This document shows positions 1-9,027 of a stretch of DNA of 49,543 nucleotides, one piece after another; the first letter of the stretch is position 1; the number at the start of each line of letters is the position of its first letter. This DNA comes from Cellulosilyticum sp. Its GTDB lineage: Bacteria > Bacillota > Clostridia > Lachnospirales > Cellulosilyticaceae. The position numbers were made by a program, and so were the translations under genes. Location: assembly GCA_015058045.1 (NCBI GenBank), contig SVDC01000018.1:16550-66092 (forward strand), given 5' to 3'. The notes below the pieces were generated by a model. The model had not been told where the DNA came from. It did no database searches and saw only the letters and a program-made list of their open reading frames with translations.

Positions 1-614
1 CCTATACTACTATCTAAATCCCCATTAATCGTAAAAACGGAGTTAACATAGATATTGTGATCATCATATTCTAACTTACCATCAATATCAGCCACTAAGG
101 TTAATTGGTCTTCTAGTAGGGCGGTATTTCTACCTTTTGGAATTCTTGCTTCTTTTACTCTTGGCGCTCTAATAACCTGACCAAGCACATTATAACCATC
201 TGTGCCAGGCACTGCTGGTATTTTTCTCGCTAAAACCTCACCTTTTCTAACATTTTTTACAGCACTTAAATCTTTTAAATCTACTGTTCCATCATCATTT
301 ACTTTAGGTTTAAATTGTTTTAGACCTTGTACATCAAAAGCAAATTCAATATACCCATCTTTTCCTTCTTTAGGTGGCATACCTTGGGCAATAATATATT
401 TATGATTGTACCTATGTTCCTCACTTAATTCTAATAAGTCTGCTTCTTTAATCCCCTTGACAATACCTTTATCTTGTATAGCCTTCTTTATCTCTTCTAG
501 GTTAATCTTTCTTCCTCCATTTTGGGGCTCCTGAAAAGAAATGACCCCTAACATTCTATCTGTAGTTACTTCAATACAAACATTTTCTTTAATTGGTTCA
601 TTATTTGCAGACAT
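1..614 (-). CDS. FapA/DUF342-family protein, N-terminal part (cut by window edge)
   Basis: The reading frame is open from an ATG at 614 to the window edge, giving about 204 residues. A strong AGGGAGGG ribosome site lies 5-12 bases upstream. The protein has a charged N-terminus, then segments typical of the FapA (DUF342) fold: GKDGYIEFAFD, KGEVLARKIPAVPGTDG with GQVIRAP, and the start of a beta-helix region with repeated short strands (ADIDGKLEYDD, NSVFTINGDLD). FapA-type proteins are polymer-binding or scaffold-like beta-helix proteins, some linked to flagellar assembly or polysaccharide; the exact role is not established. It is the last visible gene of the pncB-plsC operon, 35 bases after plsC. 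The family call is fairly sure; the function is not. Confidence 0.75.
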   Translation of the reverse strand, partial: MSANNEPIKENVCIEVTTDRMLGVISFQEPQNGGRKINLEEIKKAIQDKGIVKGIKEADLLELSEEHRYNHKYIIAQGMPPKEGKDGYIEFAFDVQGLKQFKPKVNDDGTVDLKDLSAVKNVRKGEVLARKIPAVPGTDGYNVLGQVIRAPRVKEARIPKGRNTALLEDQLTLVADIDGKLEYDDHNIYVNSVFTINGDLDSSI

Positions 615-649
615 ATGTTTTCCCTCCCTTAATAAGGCACTTTAATATA

Positions 650-1372
650 CTATACGATTTCCATCATTAACTTCCCAACCTTCTCTTCTACTAATTTAGG
701 TAAATATGCGATTTCCTCTTTAGTAAGTTCCCCTACCTCAATTGGCTTTCCTATATTAACCACTACCTTCGTCTTCTGTATACGTTTTTTCTCTTCAAAT
801 ACCTTATACGTATTGCTTAATGCAATAGGTATAATAGGTGCATTACTTTTTGATGCCAGCTTAAATCCACCTTCTTTAAAAGGTAAGATTTCATTATTCA
901 TATTTCTAGTTCCCTCTGGAAAGAGTACAATGGATTGCCCATTCTTTAATTCGCTAATTCCCTCTAATATACTTTGGAGTGCTTTTCTTTTATCTTCTCT
1001 ATCTATATAAATACACCCTAGTGCATCAAACCACTGGTTAACAAATGGCATCTTTTGTACTTCTTTCTTTCCAATGAAGATTGTTGGGTCATCAATAATT
1101 GTTAAAAGAATAACAATATCAAATACACTTTTATGAGTCGCAACATATAATACAGGCCCTTGCTTAGGTAAATTTTCTTTACCTCTAACCTCTAGTTCCA
1201 TTCCAGTAGAAGAAACCAGATTTTTTGCAAGTTCTTGCATATGCTTATAAATAATTTGTCTACTCTCATGCTTTCCATGCTTTCCATTGCCAAAGCCATA
1301 TTCTTTTCTTAACCCTCGATGCGAAATATCTGCCCATATAAAATCTCTAATAACTTTGGTATTTTCAAACAT
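650..1372 (-). CDS. plsC: 1-acyl-sn-glycerol-3-phosphate acyltransferase (PlsC-like)
   Basis: This 240-aa membrane-associated acyltransferase is expected to acylate lysophosphatidic acid to phosphatidic acid in phospholipid synthesis. The catalytic H-x4-D motif is present as THKSVFD near residue 79, with the substrate-binding FPEGTRN near residue 152 and IPIAL near residue 180. Length fits the family (about 200-250). The ATG at 1372 has a GGAGG site 7 bases upstream. It sits 12 bases after pncB and 35 bases before the FapA-like gene, so the three are probably co-transcribed. Acyl specificity cannot be read from sequence. Confidence 0.9.
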   Translation of the reverse strand: MFENTKVIRDFIWADISHRGLRKEYGFGNGKHGKHESRQIIYKHMQELAKNLVSSTGMELEVRGKENLPKQGPVLYVATHKSVFDIVILLTIIDDPTIFIGKKEVQKMPFVNQWFDALGCIYIDREDKRKALQSILEGISELKNGQSIVLFPEGTRNMNNEILPFKEGGFKLASKSNAPIIPIALSNTYKVFEEKKRIQKTKVVVNIGKPIEVGELTKEEIAYLPKLVEEKVGKLMMEIV

Positions 1373-1384
1373 AGATTTCCTCCA

Positions 1385-2842
1385 TTAATCTTTCTTATAC
1401 TCCTCTAACATTTTCTCTTTCAGTGCATATAATCCATCTGATAAAACAACCTGCATAATCTGAGGATTAACAAGTCTCTTATACTCTTCCCATAAAGTGT
1501 TTAATTCCTCTTTTGCATATGCCTTTATTTCCATTGTTTCTGGCGCCTTATAGATAAGCTTTCCTTGTTTAAATACAGGTACTAAAAGCTCTCTTAATGT
1601 ATAAGAATTTGCTTTTAACTTTGTTTTTTTCCATCTTGCCTTTGTTTCATATAACACAAGTGGCTTTGTTTCATCAAAAATTTCATTTTCCAATGCAATA
1701 ATATCTGCTATCATTTTACCTGTTTGTTTGTCATATACACGAATGAGTTTCTTAACCCCTGGATTTGTGACTTTCTCTGGATTATCTGAAATCTTAATCT
1801 TTGGAATCTCATTGCCCTCTTTATCAATCTCAGCTGCTAATTTATAAATGCCTCCAAAGGATGGACAGTCTGAAGATGTAATAAGGTTTGTTCCTACACC
1901 CCACAAACTAATTTTTGCCCCTTGTCTCTTAAGGTCAGCAATAAGCATTTCATCTAAATCACAAGATGCACTAATAATCGCATCTATATGCCCTGCTTCG
2001 TCCAACATTTTTCTAGCCTTTTTAGATAAATATGCAAGGTCTCCACTATCTAGACGTATTCCGTAAGATTTCATCGGAATACCTGCCGCTTTCATTTCGT
2101 CAAATACTTTAATGGCATTTGGTACACCAGATTCCAATGTATCATAAGTATCAACTAATAAAATACATTTATCAGGGAATAGTTTTGCATAAGCTCTAAA
2201 TGCATCTATTTCTTCATCAAAACTCATCACCCAGCTGTGTGCATGTGTTCCTGAAACAGGTACATTAAACATTTGTCCTGTAAGAACATTAGATGTGCCT
2301 GCACATCCACCGATAATAGCAGCTCTTGCACCATAAATACCTGCATCTGGTCCTTGTGCACGACGAAGTCCAAATTCCAGTACTGGATCATCTTCTGCTG
2401 CTCTTACAACTCTTGCTGCTTTTGTTGCGATTAAGCTTTGGTGATTAATCATATTTAACAATGCTGTTTCCACAAATTGCGCCTCAAATATAGGTGCCTT
2501 TACTCTCATTAAAACTTCCATTGGAAAGACAACGGTTCCTTCCGGAATAGCCTCTATATCTCCTGTGAACTTAAAGTTTCTAAGATATTCTAAAAAATCC
2601 TTTTGGAAAATATTTAAACTTTCTAAATATGCAATATCTGCTTCATTAAATGATAATCCCTCAATATACTCAATCGCCTGAGATAATCCTGCACAGATGG
2701 CATATCCATTTTTAGATGGATTATTTCTGTAAAATAAATCAAATACTACTTCATGATTATTTGTATCGTTATTATAGTAGCCTTGCATCATGGTTAATTG
2801 ATATAAGTCTGTTAATAAAGTTAGATTTCTTTGTTCCCGCAT
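1385..2842 (-). CDS. pncB: Nicotinate phosphoribosyltransferase
   Basis: This 485-aa enzyme of NAD salvage converts nicotinate and PRPP to nicotinate mononucleotide with ATP hydrolysis. Family segments are clear: LLTDLYQLTMMQGYY at the N-terminus, FGLRRAQGPDAG around residues 157-168, and GTHAHSWVMSF around residue 200 with the histidines of the active site. IRLDSGDLAYLSKKAR near residue 265 follows the PRPP-site pattern. Length matches the long Firmicutes form. The ATG has GGAG 9-10 bases upstream. It is the first gene of a three-gene minus-strand operon. The 276-base upstream region is AT-rich with several TATACT-like boxes, none decisive. Confidence 0.93.
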   Translation of the reverse strand: MREQRNLTLLTDLYQLTMMQGYYNNDTNNHEVVFDLFYRNNPSKNGYAICAGLSQAIEYIEGLSFNEADIAYLESLNIFQKDFLEYLRNFKFTGDIEAIPEGTVVFPMEVLMRVKAPIFEAQFVETALLNMINHQSLIATKAARVVRAAEDDPVLEFGLRRAQGPDAGIYGARAAIIGGCAGTSNVLTGQMFNVPVSGTHAHSWVMSFDEEIDAFRAYAKLFPDKCILLVDTYDTLESGVPNAIKVFDEMKAAGIPMKSYGIRLDSGDLAYLSKKARKMLDEAGHIDAIISASCDLDEMLIADLKRQGAKISLWGVGTNLITSSDCPSFGGIYKLAAEIDKEGNEIPKIKISDNPEKVTNPGVKKLIRVYDKQTGKMIADIIALENEIFDETKPLVLYETKARWKKTKLKANSYTLRELLVPVFKQGKLIYKAPETMEIKAYAKEELNTLWEEYKRLVNPQIMQVVLSDGLYALKEKMLEEYKKD

Positions 2843-3051
2843 TATTCCAATCTCCTATCTTTGACTTTGGTATAGGGTGTGTACGCTTCTATTAACTTAA
2901 GTATACATCATAATGTCATATATTTGTCTACTTTCTTAAGATTTTTTGTACTACCTTAGCTAAGTGTAATTTTACTTACTTTATATATAGTATAACTCAA
3001 AATAAATAATCTACATACTATAATTATCGTCAATTGAACTAACCTATTCCA

Positions 3052-3088
3052 GAAAAAAAAGATAAGTTAGCAAAAATTTTAACTTATC
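3052..3088 (-). terminator. Intrinsic terminator of the Cys-rich gene
   Basis: GATAAGTTA (3061-3069) pairs perfectly with TAACTTATC (3080-3088). On the minus strand the stem is followed by eight Ts. It lies 30 bases after the stop of the gene ending at 3119. Confidence 0.8.
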
Positions 3089-3118
3089 CTTTTTCTATCT
3101 TCTTTAATAATGTATCGT

Positions 3119-3805
3119 TTATCCCCTATGACACTCATGACAACCACATTCATTATGGGCATTGCCATTATCACTACCACCTGCTACTGCATTGTTCCCA
3201 ATAGTTGGGCCCACACAAGGTTGTGCTACCATAGCTTCTACAACATATGCTGTATCCATATAAGGTAATGGATTACAAATAGGTCCTACATTCATGTTTC
3301 TTTGACAATTATCGCAAAAAATTACCTCTCCAGCTATCAGTGGGCCACCTATATTTAATCCTTCGTTATAGATAGGTGCAACATAAGCCCACATAGCCCC
3401 ATTTGTTGCACATCCACAAGGCGTTAAATTAACAATCAGCTCATAATTACAACATCCATCGTTTGGCATCACACAAAAAATACAAAGTGTGTAGGCACCG
3501 CCATGATCTTGATAATAAATAAGCTGATTGGAGTTTATCTTTTTCCTCGTATCATAATTAACAATATAAACCTCTCCTGTAAACTCATTTCCTCTTCTAT
3601 ATATGTCTAATGTAAATTCTACTTCAGTAGGCGTAGTCGGCGTAGTACACGTGCTTCCATCTGGACATACACCTATACTATTAATTCTGCCATAAGCCTT
3701 AATGACTTGTGTTCTTATCTGGGGACGTTCCTGCACTGTGTTACTACTTCGACCATAGGTATTTGCCGAATTGTTTCGCACATTGGGATCTACTAATCGT
3801 GCCAT
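3119..3805 (-). CDS. Cysteine-rich protein of unknown function
   Basis: I do not recognise this 228-aa protein. An upstream in-frame ATG at 3829 exists, but AGGAGGG lies 6 bases before the ATG at 3805, inside the longer frame, so I chose 3805 (first residues MARLVDPNVRNN). There is no signal peptide or membrane segment. About 15 cysteines occur, mostly in CxxC, CC or CxC pairs (CIFC, GCC, CGC, FCDNC, and CGCHEC at the C-terminus). This suggests metal binding or disulfide cross-linking, as in spore coat or surface proteins. Beta-rich stretches lie at about residues 60-125. It is transcribed alone, with its own terminator, divergent from ileS. A spore coat role is a guess from composition only. 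Confidence 0.7.
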   Translation of the reverse strand: MARLVDPNVRNNSANTYGRSSNTVQERPQIRTQVIKAYGRINSIGVCPDGSTCTTPTTPTEVEFTLDIYRRGNEFTGEVYIVNYDTRKKINSNQLIYYQDHGGAYTLCIFCVMPNDGCCNYELIVNLTPCGCATNGAMWAYVAPIYNEGLNIGGPLIAGEVIFCDNCQRNMNVGPICNPLPYMDTAYVVEAMVAQPCVGPTIGNNAVAGGSDNGNAHNECGCHECHRG

Positions 3806-4084
3806 ATCCACCCTCCTAATTTTATCCATCTATTCTATAATATGTTCTTCTCCTTTTTTTGCTTATCATGAACTCTATTTAAAATGGTTATTTCTAAGAT
3901 AAATCTACTAAAAATCATTTTCCAAACAAAAAACAACTTTCCCTTAAATTGAAGAAACAAAAGATATAGTAGCTCCTCCTTTACAAAGCAAATTTTTGAC
4001 TTTATAATGTAAATATTAGTTTTATATAAATCTTAATGATAAGTTTAGAACTTATTAATAAGCTTAAAACTGAGTCATAAACTT

Positions 4085-4340
4085 TAAACACAATGAAAAG
4101 GAAAAGTACATTTTTTGATGCGTCCAAGCGAGTGAGGTTGGTGTGAGCTCATACGATAGAAATTTGGAAAAATCCCCTTGGAGTGGCAGACCGAAATTAA
4201 GTAGGCTCTGACGGTTTCCTACCGTTACCGTAAGGAAAGGTATAACGAGCGGCCTTTTTAAGGCAAATCAGGTGGTACCGCGGAAGATTTCGTTTATAAC
4301 GCTCTTTCGTCCTGTTGTATGGATGATGGGGCTTTTTTAT
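4085..4340 (+). promoter_or_regulatory. T-box leader (isoleucine) of ileS
   Basis: This fills most of the 589-base gap between the divergent genes. The T-box core AGGTGGTACCGCGG is at 4270-4283, with the TGG bases that pair with the NCCA end of uncharged tRNA. The terminator stem GCTCTTTCGTCC (4301-4312) pairs with GGATGATGGGGC (4321-4332) and is followed by six Ts. Upstream, GGTTGGTGTGAGCTC (about 4136-4150) is the Stem I distal loop. ATT at 4162-4164 in GATAGAAATTTGG is my best specifier codon for Ile; a second GAAATT at 4193-4198 is the alternative. By family knowledge, uncharged tRNA-Ile causes readthrough. Upstream, 3806-4080 is AT-rich; TTGACT at 3997-4002 is a possible -35, with no convincing -10. 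Confidence 0.93.
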
Positions 4341-4394
4341 TTGCCACAAATCCATATTTTGTTAATCCAACATTTATTTTAGGAGGTCAAAAGT

Positions 4395-7300
4395 ATGTAC
4401 AAAAAAGTAGATACCGCCCTTAACTTTGTGGACAGAGAACTTGAAGTCCTTAAGTTTTGGAAAGATAACAATGTCTTTGAAGAATCAATCAAATCTAGAG
4501 AAGGAGGTCCTATCTTCACATTCTATGATGGTCCTCCAACTGCCAATGGTAAACCACACATTGGTCATATCTTAACACGTACAATGAAGGATATTATGCC
4601 ACGTTACAAAACAATGAAAGGTTACAAAGTGCTTCGTAAAGCTGGTTGGGATACTCACGGTCTTCCAGTAGAGCTTGAAGTAGAAAAACTTCTTGGAATT
4701 AGTGGTAAACCACAAATCGAAGAATATGGTATTGAGCCATTCATTGAAAAATGTAAAGAAAGCGTTTGGAAATACCAAAGCGAGTGGGAAAAAATGTCTG
4801 ACCGTGTTGGTTACTGGGTAGATATGGAACACCCATATGTAACTTACGATAACAACTACATCGAATCAGTATGGTGGTCACTTCGTCAAATTTGGGATAA
4901 AGACCTTATCTACAAAGGACACAAAATCGTACCTTACTGCCCACGTTGTGGAACATCTCTTTCTTCACACGAAGTTGCTCAAGGTTACAAAGATATTAAA
5001 GATCAAACAGCTACATGTAAATTCAAAGTAGTAGGTGAAGCAAACACTTACCTTTTAGCTTGGACAACTACACCTTGGACACTTCCATCAAACGTTGGCC
5101 TTTGTGTTAACCCAGAACATACTTATGTAAAAGCTACATTAGATGGTACAACATACATCTTAGCTGAAGCTTTAGTAGAAAGTGTTCTTGGCACAGAAGG
5201 CGTAGAAATCGTATCTAAATTTGCTGGTAAAGAGTTAACAGGTATGGAATATGAACCACTCTTCACATGTGCAAAAGTTGATAAAAAAGCATTCTTCGTA
5301 GTAGCTGACGACTATGTAACATTAACAGATGGTACAGGTATCGTTCACATTGCTCCTGCATTTGGTGAAGATGATGCTCGAGTTGGTCGTACAAATAACC
5401 TTCCATTCGTTCAACTTGTTAACGAACAAGGTTACTTCACAGAAGAATTTACAGAAGTATTCCCAGAACTTAAAGACGTATTTGTAAAAGATGCTGATAA
5501 AGCAATTCTTAAATACCTTAAAGAACAAGATACTTTATTTAAAGCAATTCCTCATACGCATAGCTACCCACACTGCTGGAGATGTGATACACCACTTCTT
5601 TACTATGCACGTGACACATGGTTCATTGAAATGACTAAAGTTCGTGACCGCTTAGTAGCTAACAACAAAACTGTAAACTGGATGCCTGAATCAATTGGTG
5701 AAGGTCGTTTCGGTAACTTCCTTGAAGGGGTAATCGACTGGGGTCTTTCACGTTCAAGATACTGGGGTACACCACTTCCAATTTGGGAATGTAAATGTGG
5801 ACACAAACACCTTATCGGAAGCATTGAAGAACTTAAATCAATGAGCTCTGATTGCCCAGAAAACATCGAACTTCATAAACCATATATCGATAACGTACAC
5901 CTTAACTGTCCAGAATGTAACGGACAAATGAAACGTGTAGCTGACGTTATTGACTGCTGGTACGATAGTGGATCAATGCCATTTGCACAACTTCACTATC
6001 CATTTGAAAACAAAGAAGTATTCGAAGAAAACTTCCCAGCTGACTTTATCTCAGAAGCTGTTGACCAAACTCGTGGTTGGTTCTACACACTTATGGCAAT
6101 CTCAACATTAATCTTTGATAAAGCACCATACAAAAACGTTATCGTTCTTGGACACGTTGGTGACAAAGATGGTATCAAAATGAGTAAGCACAAAGGTAAT
6201 GTAGTGGATCCTTGGTCAGTTCTTGATGTACAAGGTGCAGATGCTGTTCGTTGGTACTTCTACTCAGCTTCAGCTCCATGGCTTCCATCAAGATTCGCTG
6301 CTGAAAACGTAAGTGAATCACAACGTAAATTCATGGGTACATTCTGGAATACTTATGCATTCTATGTACTTTATGCAAATATCGATGCCTTCGATCCAAC
6401 AAAACATGAACTTAAATACGATACATTAAACATGATGGATAAATGGGTACTTTCAAGACTTCACACACTTGTTAAAGATGTAGATGCTCATCTTGAAAAC
6501 TACCGTATCTTCGAAGCTTCTCGTGATATGCAAAACTTCGTAGATGACTTATCTAACTGGTATGTACGTCGCTCACGTGAAAGATTCTGGCAAAGTGATA
6601 TGCCACAAGACAAAATCAATGCATACAAAACACTTCACACAGTACTTGTAACACTTGCTAAACTTTCTGCTCCATTCATTCCATTTATGGCAGAACAAGT
6701 TTACCAAAACCTTGTGAAATCAGTAGATGCTACTGCTCCAACAAGCGTTCACTTATGTGACTTCCCAGTATGTGATGAAGCTATGATTGATACTGAGCTT
6801 GAAAAACACATGAACGAAGTTCTTGATATCGTAGTTCTTGGACGTAGCTGCCGTAACGAAAGTAATATCAAAAACCGTCAACCAATCGGTAACCTTTATG
6901 TAGGTGCTACAGAAGTTCTTCCAAAAGAATTTATTGAAATCGTAGCAGAAGAATTAAACGTAAAACACGTAGAATTCACTACAGAAGCTGCTGACTTCAT
7001 TTCTTACACATTTAAACCACAAATGCGTACACTTGGACCAAAATACGGTAAAATGCTTAATGCAATCAGAACAGCTTTAGCAGAACTTGATGGTACAGCT
7101 GCTATGGCTGAGCTTAATGCAAACGGCGTGCTTAAACTTACAATTGATGGTCAAGAAATCGAGCTTACAAAAGAAGATTTATTAATCAGTACAGCTCAAA
7201 AAGAAGGTTATGTGGCTGCAACAGATAACGGATATACAGTTGTAATTGATACAAACCTTACAGAAGAACTTCTTGAAGAAGGTTTCGTTCGTGAAATCAT

Positions 7301-7526
7301 TTCTAAACTTCAAACAATGAGAAAAGAAGCGGACTTTGAAGTTCAAGACCATATTCTTATCTCATTCCAAGGAAGTGAAAAAGCAACTGCTATCATGAGC
7401 AAAAATGCTGAGTACATTGCATCAGAAGTACTTGCAAACTCTGCTAGCCAAGATGCTTTAGAAGGCTTCACAAAAGAATGGAAAATCAACGGTGAAGATT
7501 TAACACTTACTGTTAAAAGAGCTTAA
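4395..7526 (+). CDS. ileS: Isoleucyl-tRNA synthetase, type 2 (eukaryote-like)
   Basis: This class I synthetase charges tRNA-Ile in the cytoplasm. At 1043 aa it is in the range of the longer type-2 form. HIGH is at residues 55-58 and KMSKH at 595-599, with H replacing the last S of KMSKS. GWDTHGLPVE, TTPWTLPSN and a DQTRGWFYT segment are intact, as are Cys pairs CPRC, HCWRC, CKCG and CPEC that may bind zinc. GWDTHGLPVE and the KMSKHKGNVVDP stretch resemble IleRS2, a clade known for low mupirocin sensitivity. AGGAGG lies 8 bases before the ATG. The gene has its own T-box and ends convergently with a MATE gene. Codon use is regular (many CTT, ACA, GTA), as expected for high expression. Confidence 0.97.
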   Translation: MYKKVDTALNFVDRELEVLKFWKDNNVFEESIKSREGGPIFTFYDGPPTANGKPHIGHILTRTMKDIMPRYKTMKGYKVLRKAGWDTHGLPVELEVEKLLGISGKPQIEEYGIEPFIEKCKESVWKYQSEWEKMSDRVGYWVDMEHPYVTYDNNYIESVWWSLRQIWDKDLIYKGHKIVPYCPRCGTSLSSHEVAQGYKDIKDQTATCKFKVVGEANTYLLAWTTTPWTLPSNVGLCVNPEHTYVKATLDGTTYILAEALVESVLGTEGVEIVSKFAGKELTGMEYEPLFTCAKVDKKAFFVVADDYVTLTDGTGIVHIAPAFGEDDARVGRTNNLPFVQLVNEQGYFTEEFTEVFPELKDVFVKDADKAILKYLKEQDTLFKAIPHTHSYPHCWRCDTPLLYYARDTWFIEMTKVRDRLVANNKTVNWMPESIGEGRFGNFLEGVIDWGLSRSRYWGTPLPIWECKCGHKHLIGSIEELKSMSSDCPENIELHKPYIDNVHLNCPECNGQMKRVADVIDCWYDSGSMPFAQLHYPFENKEVFEENFPADFISEAVDQTRGWFYTLMAISTLIFDKAPYKNVIVLGHVGDKDGIKMSKHKGNVVDPWSVLDVQGADAVRWYFYSASAPWLPSRFAAENVSESQRKFMGTFWNTYAFYVLYANIDAFDPTKHELKYDTLNMMDKWVLSRLHTLVKDVDAHLENYRIFEASRDMQNFVDDLSNWYVRRSRERFWQSDMPQDKINAYKTLHTVLVTLAKLSAPFIPFMAEQVYQNLVKSVDATAPTSVHLCDFPVCDEAMIDTELEKHMNEVLDIVVLGRSCRNESNIKNRQPIGNLYVGATEVLPKEFIEIVAEELNVKHVEFTTEAADFISYTFKPQMRTLGPKYGKMLNAIRTALAELDGTAAMAELNANGVLKLTIDGQEIELTKEDLLISTAQKEGYVAATDNGYTVVIDTNLTEELLEEGFVREIISKLQTMRKEADFEVQDHILISFQGSEKATAIMSKNAEYIASEVLANSASQDALEGFTKEWKINGEDLTLTVKRA

Positions 7527-7561
7527 GAACTTCTCATTTCAAAGTGATATAAAAACAAAAA

Positions 7562-7603
7562 GAAGGAGGTGTCGCAAAAATGCGATACCTCCTTAAAAAT
7601 TAG
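7562..7603. repeat. Hairpin repeat copy 1 / terminator between convergent genes
   Basis: AAGGAGGTGTCGCA (7563-7576) pairs with TGCGATACCTCCTT (7581-7594), all Watson-Crick except one G-T pair, with an AAAA loop. On the minus strand the stem is followed by CTTTTTG, so it can end the four-gene operon whose last stop is at 7630. A near-identical element lies at 20148-20188. On the plus strand the same bases read as a Shine-Dalgarno sequence, an ATG at 7580 and a 7-codon frame (MRYLLKN, stop at 7601). Confidence 0.75.
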
Positions 7604-7629
7604 GCATATTCTTTTATTTAGATGATTTA

Positions 7630-8934
7630 TTAATCATATAGATAACTTTCATAAGTTAATAAACTCAAGCTTCGTGTAAAATAGAAACTGTTAAAAGCTA
7701 GCCACAGTCCATGATTTCCATCTAAAGGTAGGAAAATGACATAACTTATTGTAAAAACAATAAAGGATACTGCCAAACTTTGATTAAGCTCCCTTTTTTT
7801 CATTAAGCCTTTATAAATTCCATTTGCTGTTAGTCCCCATCCTGCTACTATAGGGTAGATTGATAGCCACCCATCATAGCTCCATACTGCATGTTTTACC
7901 TCACTTAAATTAGTCATCCAACCGACCATAAATGTTCTTCCTATTTGGTACATAATCACAAAGCCTATCCCTAAGAACATAGTCGTCCTTACGGTCATGT
8001 TATGCATTTCTCGTAACATCTCCATCTTTTGATTCTGTACTAATTTTACTGCATAACCTCTTATTGTTGTCGCTATTGCATCAAAGAAATAGGCCATTAC
8101 ATCTCTAAATTGCAGTATAATAATATTCGCTGCGAGGATATTGGTCCCTATACCGCTACTTGCTATCAGCATCATATGGGTTATAAGACAACTATATCCC
8201 ATTCTTTCAAGCACATCCAAATGATCTTTTAACCTATCTAACAAACCTCTTAGACTCCATAGCCTTATTTCTTTAATATATCTATATAGCGCTCTTTCTT
8301 TAATCAAAAATACACTTATACAGCTTATGAATAGTACCATTTGTGTACAACATCGTGCTAATGCGATACCAGCAATATTTAAATTCATTTTTGTTACTAG
8401 TATATAGCACAGTATCACATGAATCATATTACATGCCGCATCCAAGATAATGGCTATTTTTTCCCCTCTACCAAAAAACCATCCTAAAATCACATAATTA
8501 GCTAGTGCTATAGGTAAACTCCAAACACAAACCTTATAATAAATATATCCTTTTGCTACTACTTCTGCTTCCAGCTTATAAAACCCCATGACAATATCCC
8601 ATAGGTTTTCTTTCATAAATATAATGATCCATCCTATAAGAAACATGCACATCACATGTTGAAGGAGTGTTTCCACCTGTGCCTTTGAATCCTTAGTTCC
8701 ATAAGCTTTCTCACTTTCAGTCATCACACTGACTCTTAAAAAAGTGAGTCCCCAATCAATCGTATTAAATATAGCCTTTGAAATACCATACCCAGCTATA
8801 TATGCTGGACTCAAAAGCTTTCCCATCATCCCTAGTTCTACAACCTTCACCAAAAGACTGGATATATGTACCAATATATTAGGAATAATTGCTTTTAAAT
8901 ATTCCGTATATGTTAAATGCTTGCTCGTATTCAT
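7630..8934 (-). CDS. MATE-type multidrug/small-molecule transporter, paralogue 1
   Basis: This 434-aa protein has about 12 hydrophobic segments and MATE-like internal motifs: ILGWFFGRGEK near residue 160 and NLNIAGIALARCCTQM near residue 195. MATE proteins export organic molecules using Na+ or H+. The C-terminal half shares YDGW, IYPIVAG and GLT motifs with the gene at 14280-15608, so the two are paralogues. It is the last gene of the KAS III-ligase-chemoreceptor operon, 93 bases after the chemoreceptor, with AAGGAAT before the ATG. Context suggests export of a product of that operon; this is inference. Divergence from classical MATE proteins makes the substrate unpredictable. Confidence 0.78.
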   Translation of the reverse strand: MNTSKHLTYTEYLKAIIPNILVHISSLLVKVVELGMMGKLLSPAYIAGYGISKAIFNTIDWGLTFLRVSVMTESEKAYGTKDSKAQVETLLQHVMCMFLIGWIIIFMKENLWDIVMGFYKLEAEVVAKGYIYYKVCVWSLPIALANYVILGWFFGRGEKIAIILDAACNMIHVILCYILVTKMNLNIAGIALARCCTQMVLFISCISVFLIKERALYRYIKEIRLWSLRGLLDRLKDHLDVLERMGYSCLITHMMLIASSGIGTNILAANIIILQFRDVMAYFFDAIATTIRGYAVKLVQNQKMEMLREMHNMTVRTTMFLGIGFVIMYQIGRTFMVGWMTNLSEVKHAVWSYDGWLSIYPIVAGWGLTANGIYKGLMKKRELNQSLAVSFIVFTISYVIFLPLDGNHGLWLAFNSFYFTRSLSLLTYESYLYD

Positions 8935-9027
8935 TTTTATTCCTTATATATTTCTCATTTCAATTCACACTTTTACTTTTTTACTTTTGTATTTTACCAT
9001 TTCACTTGACTTATAGCAATCATCTAT

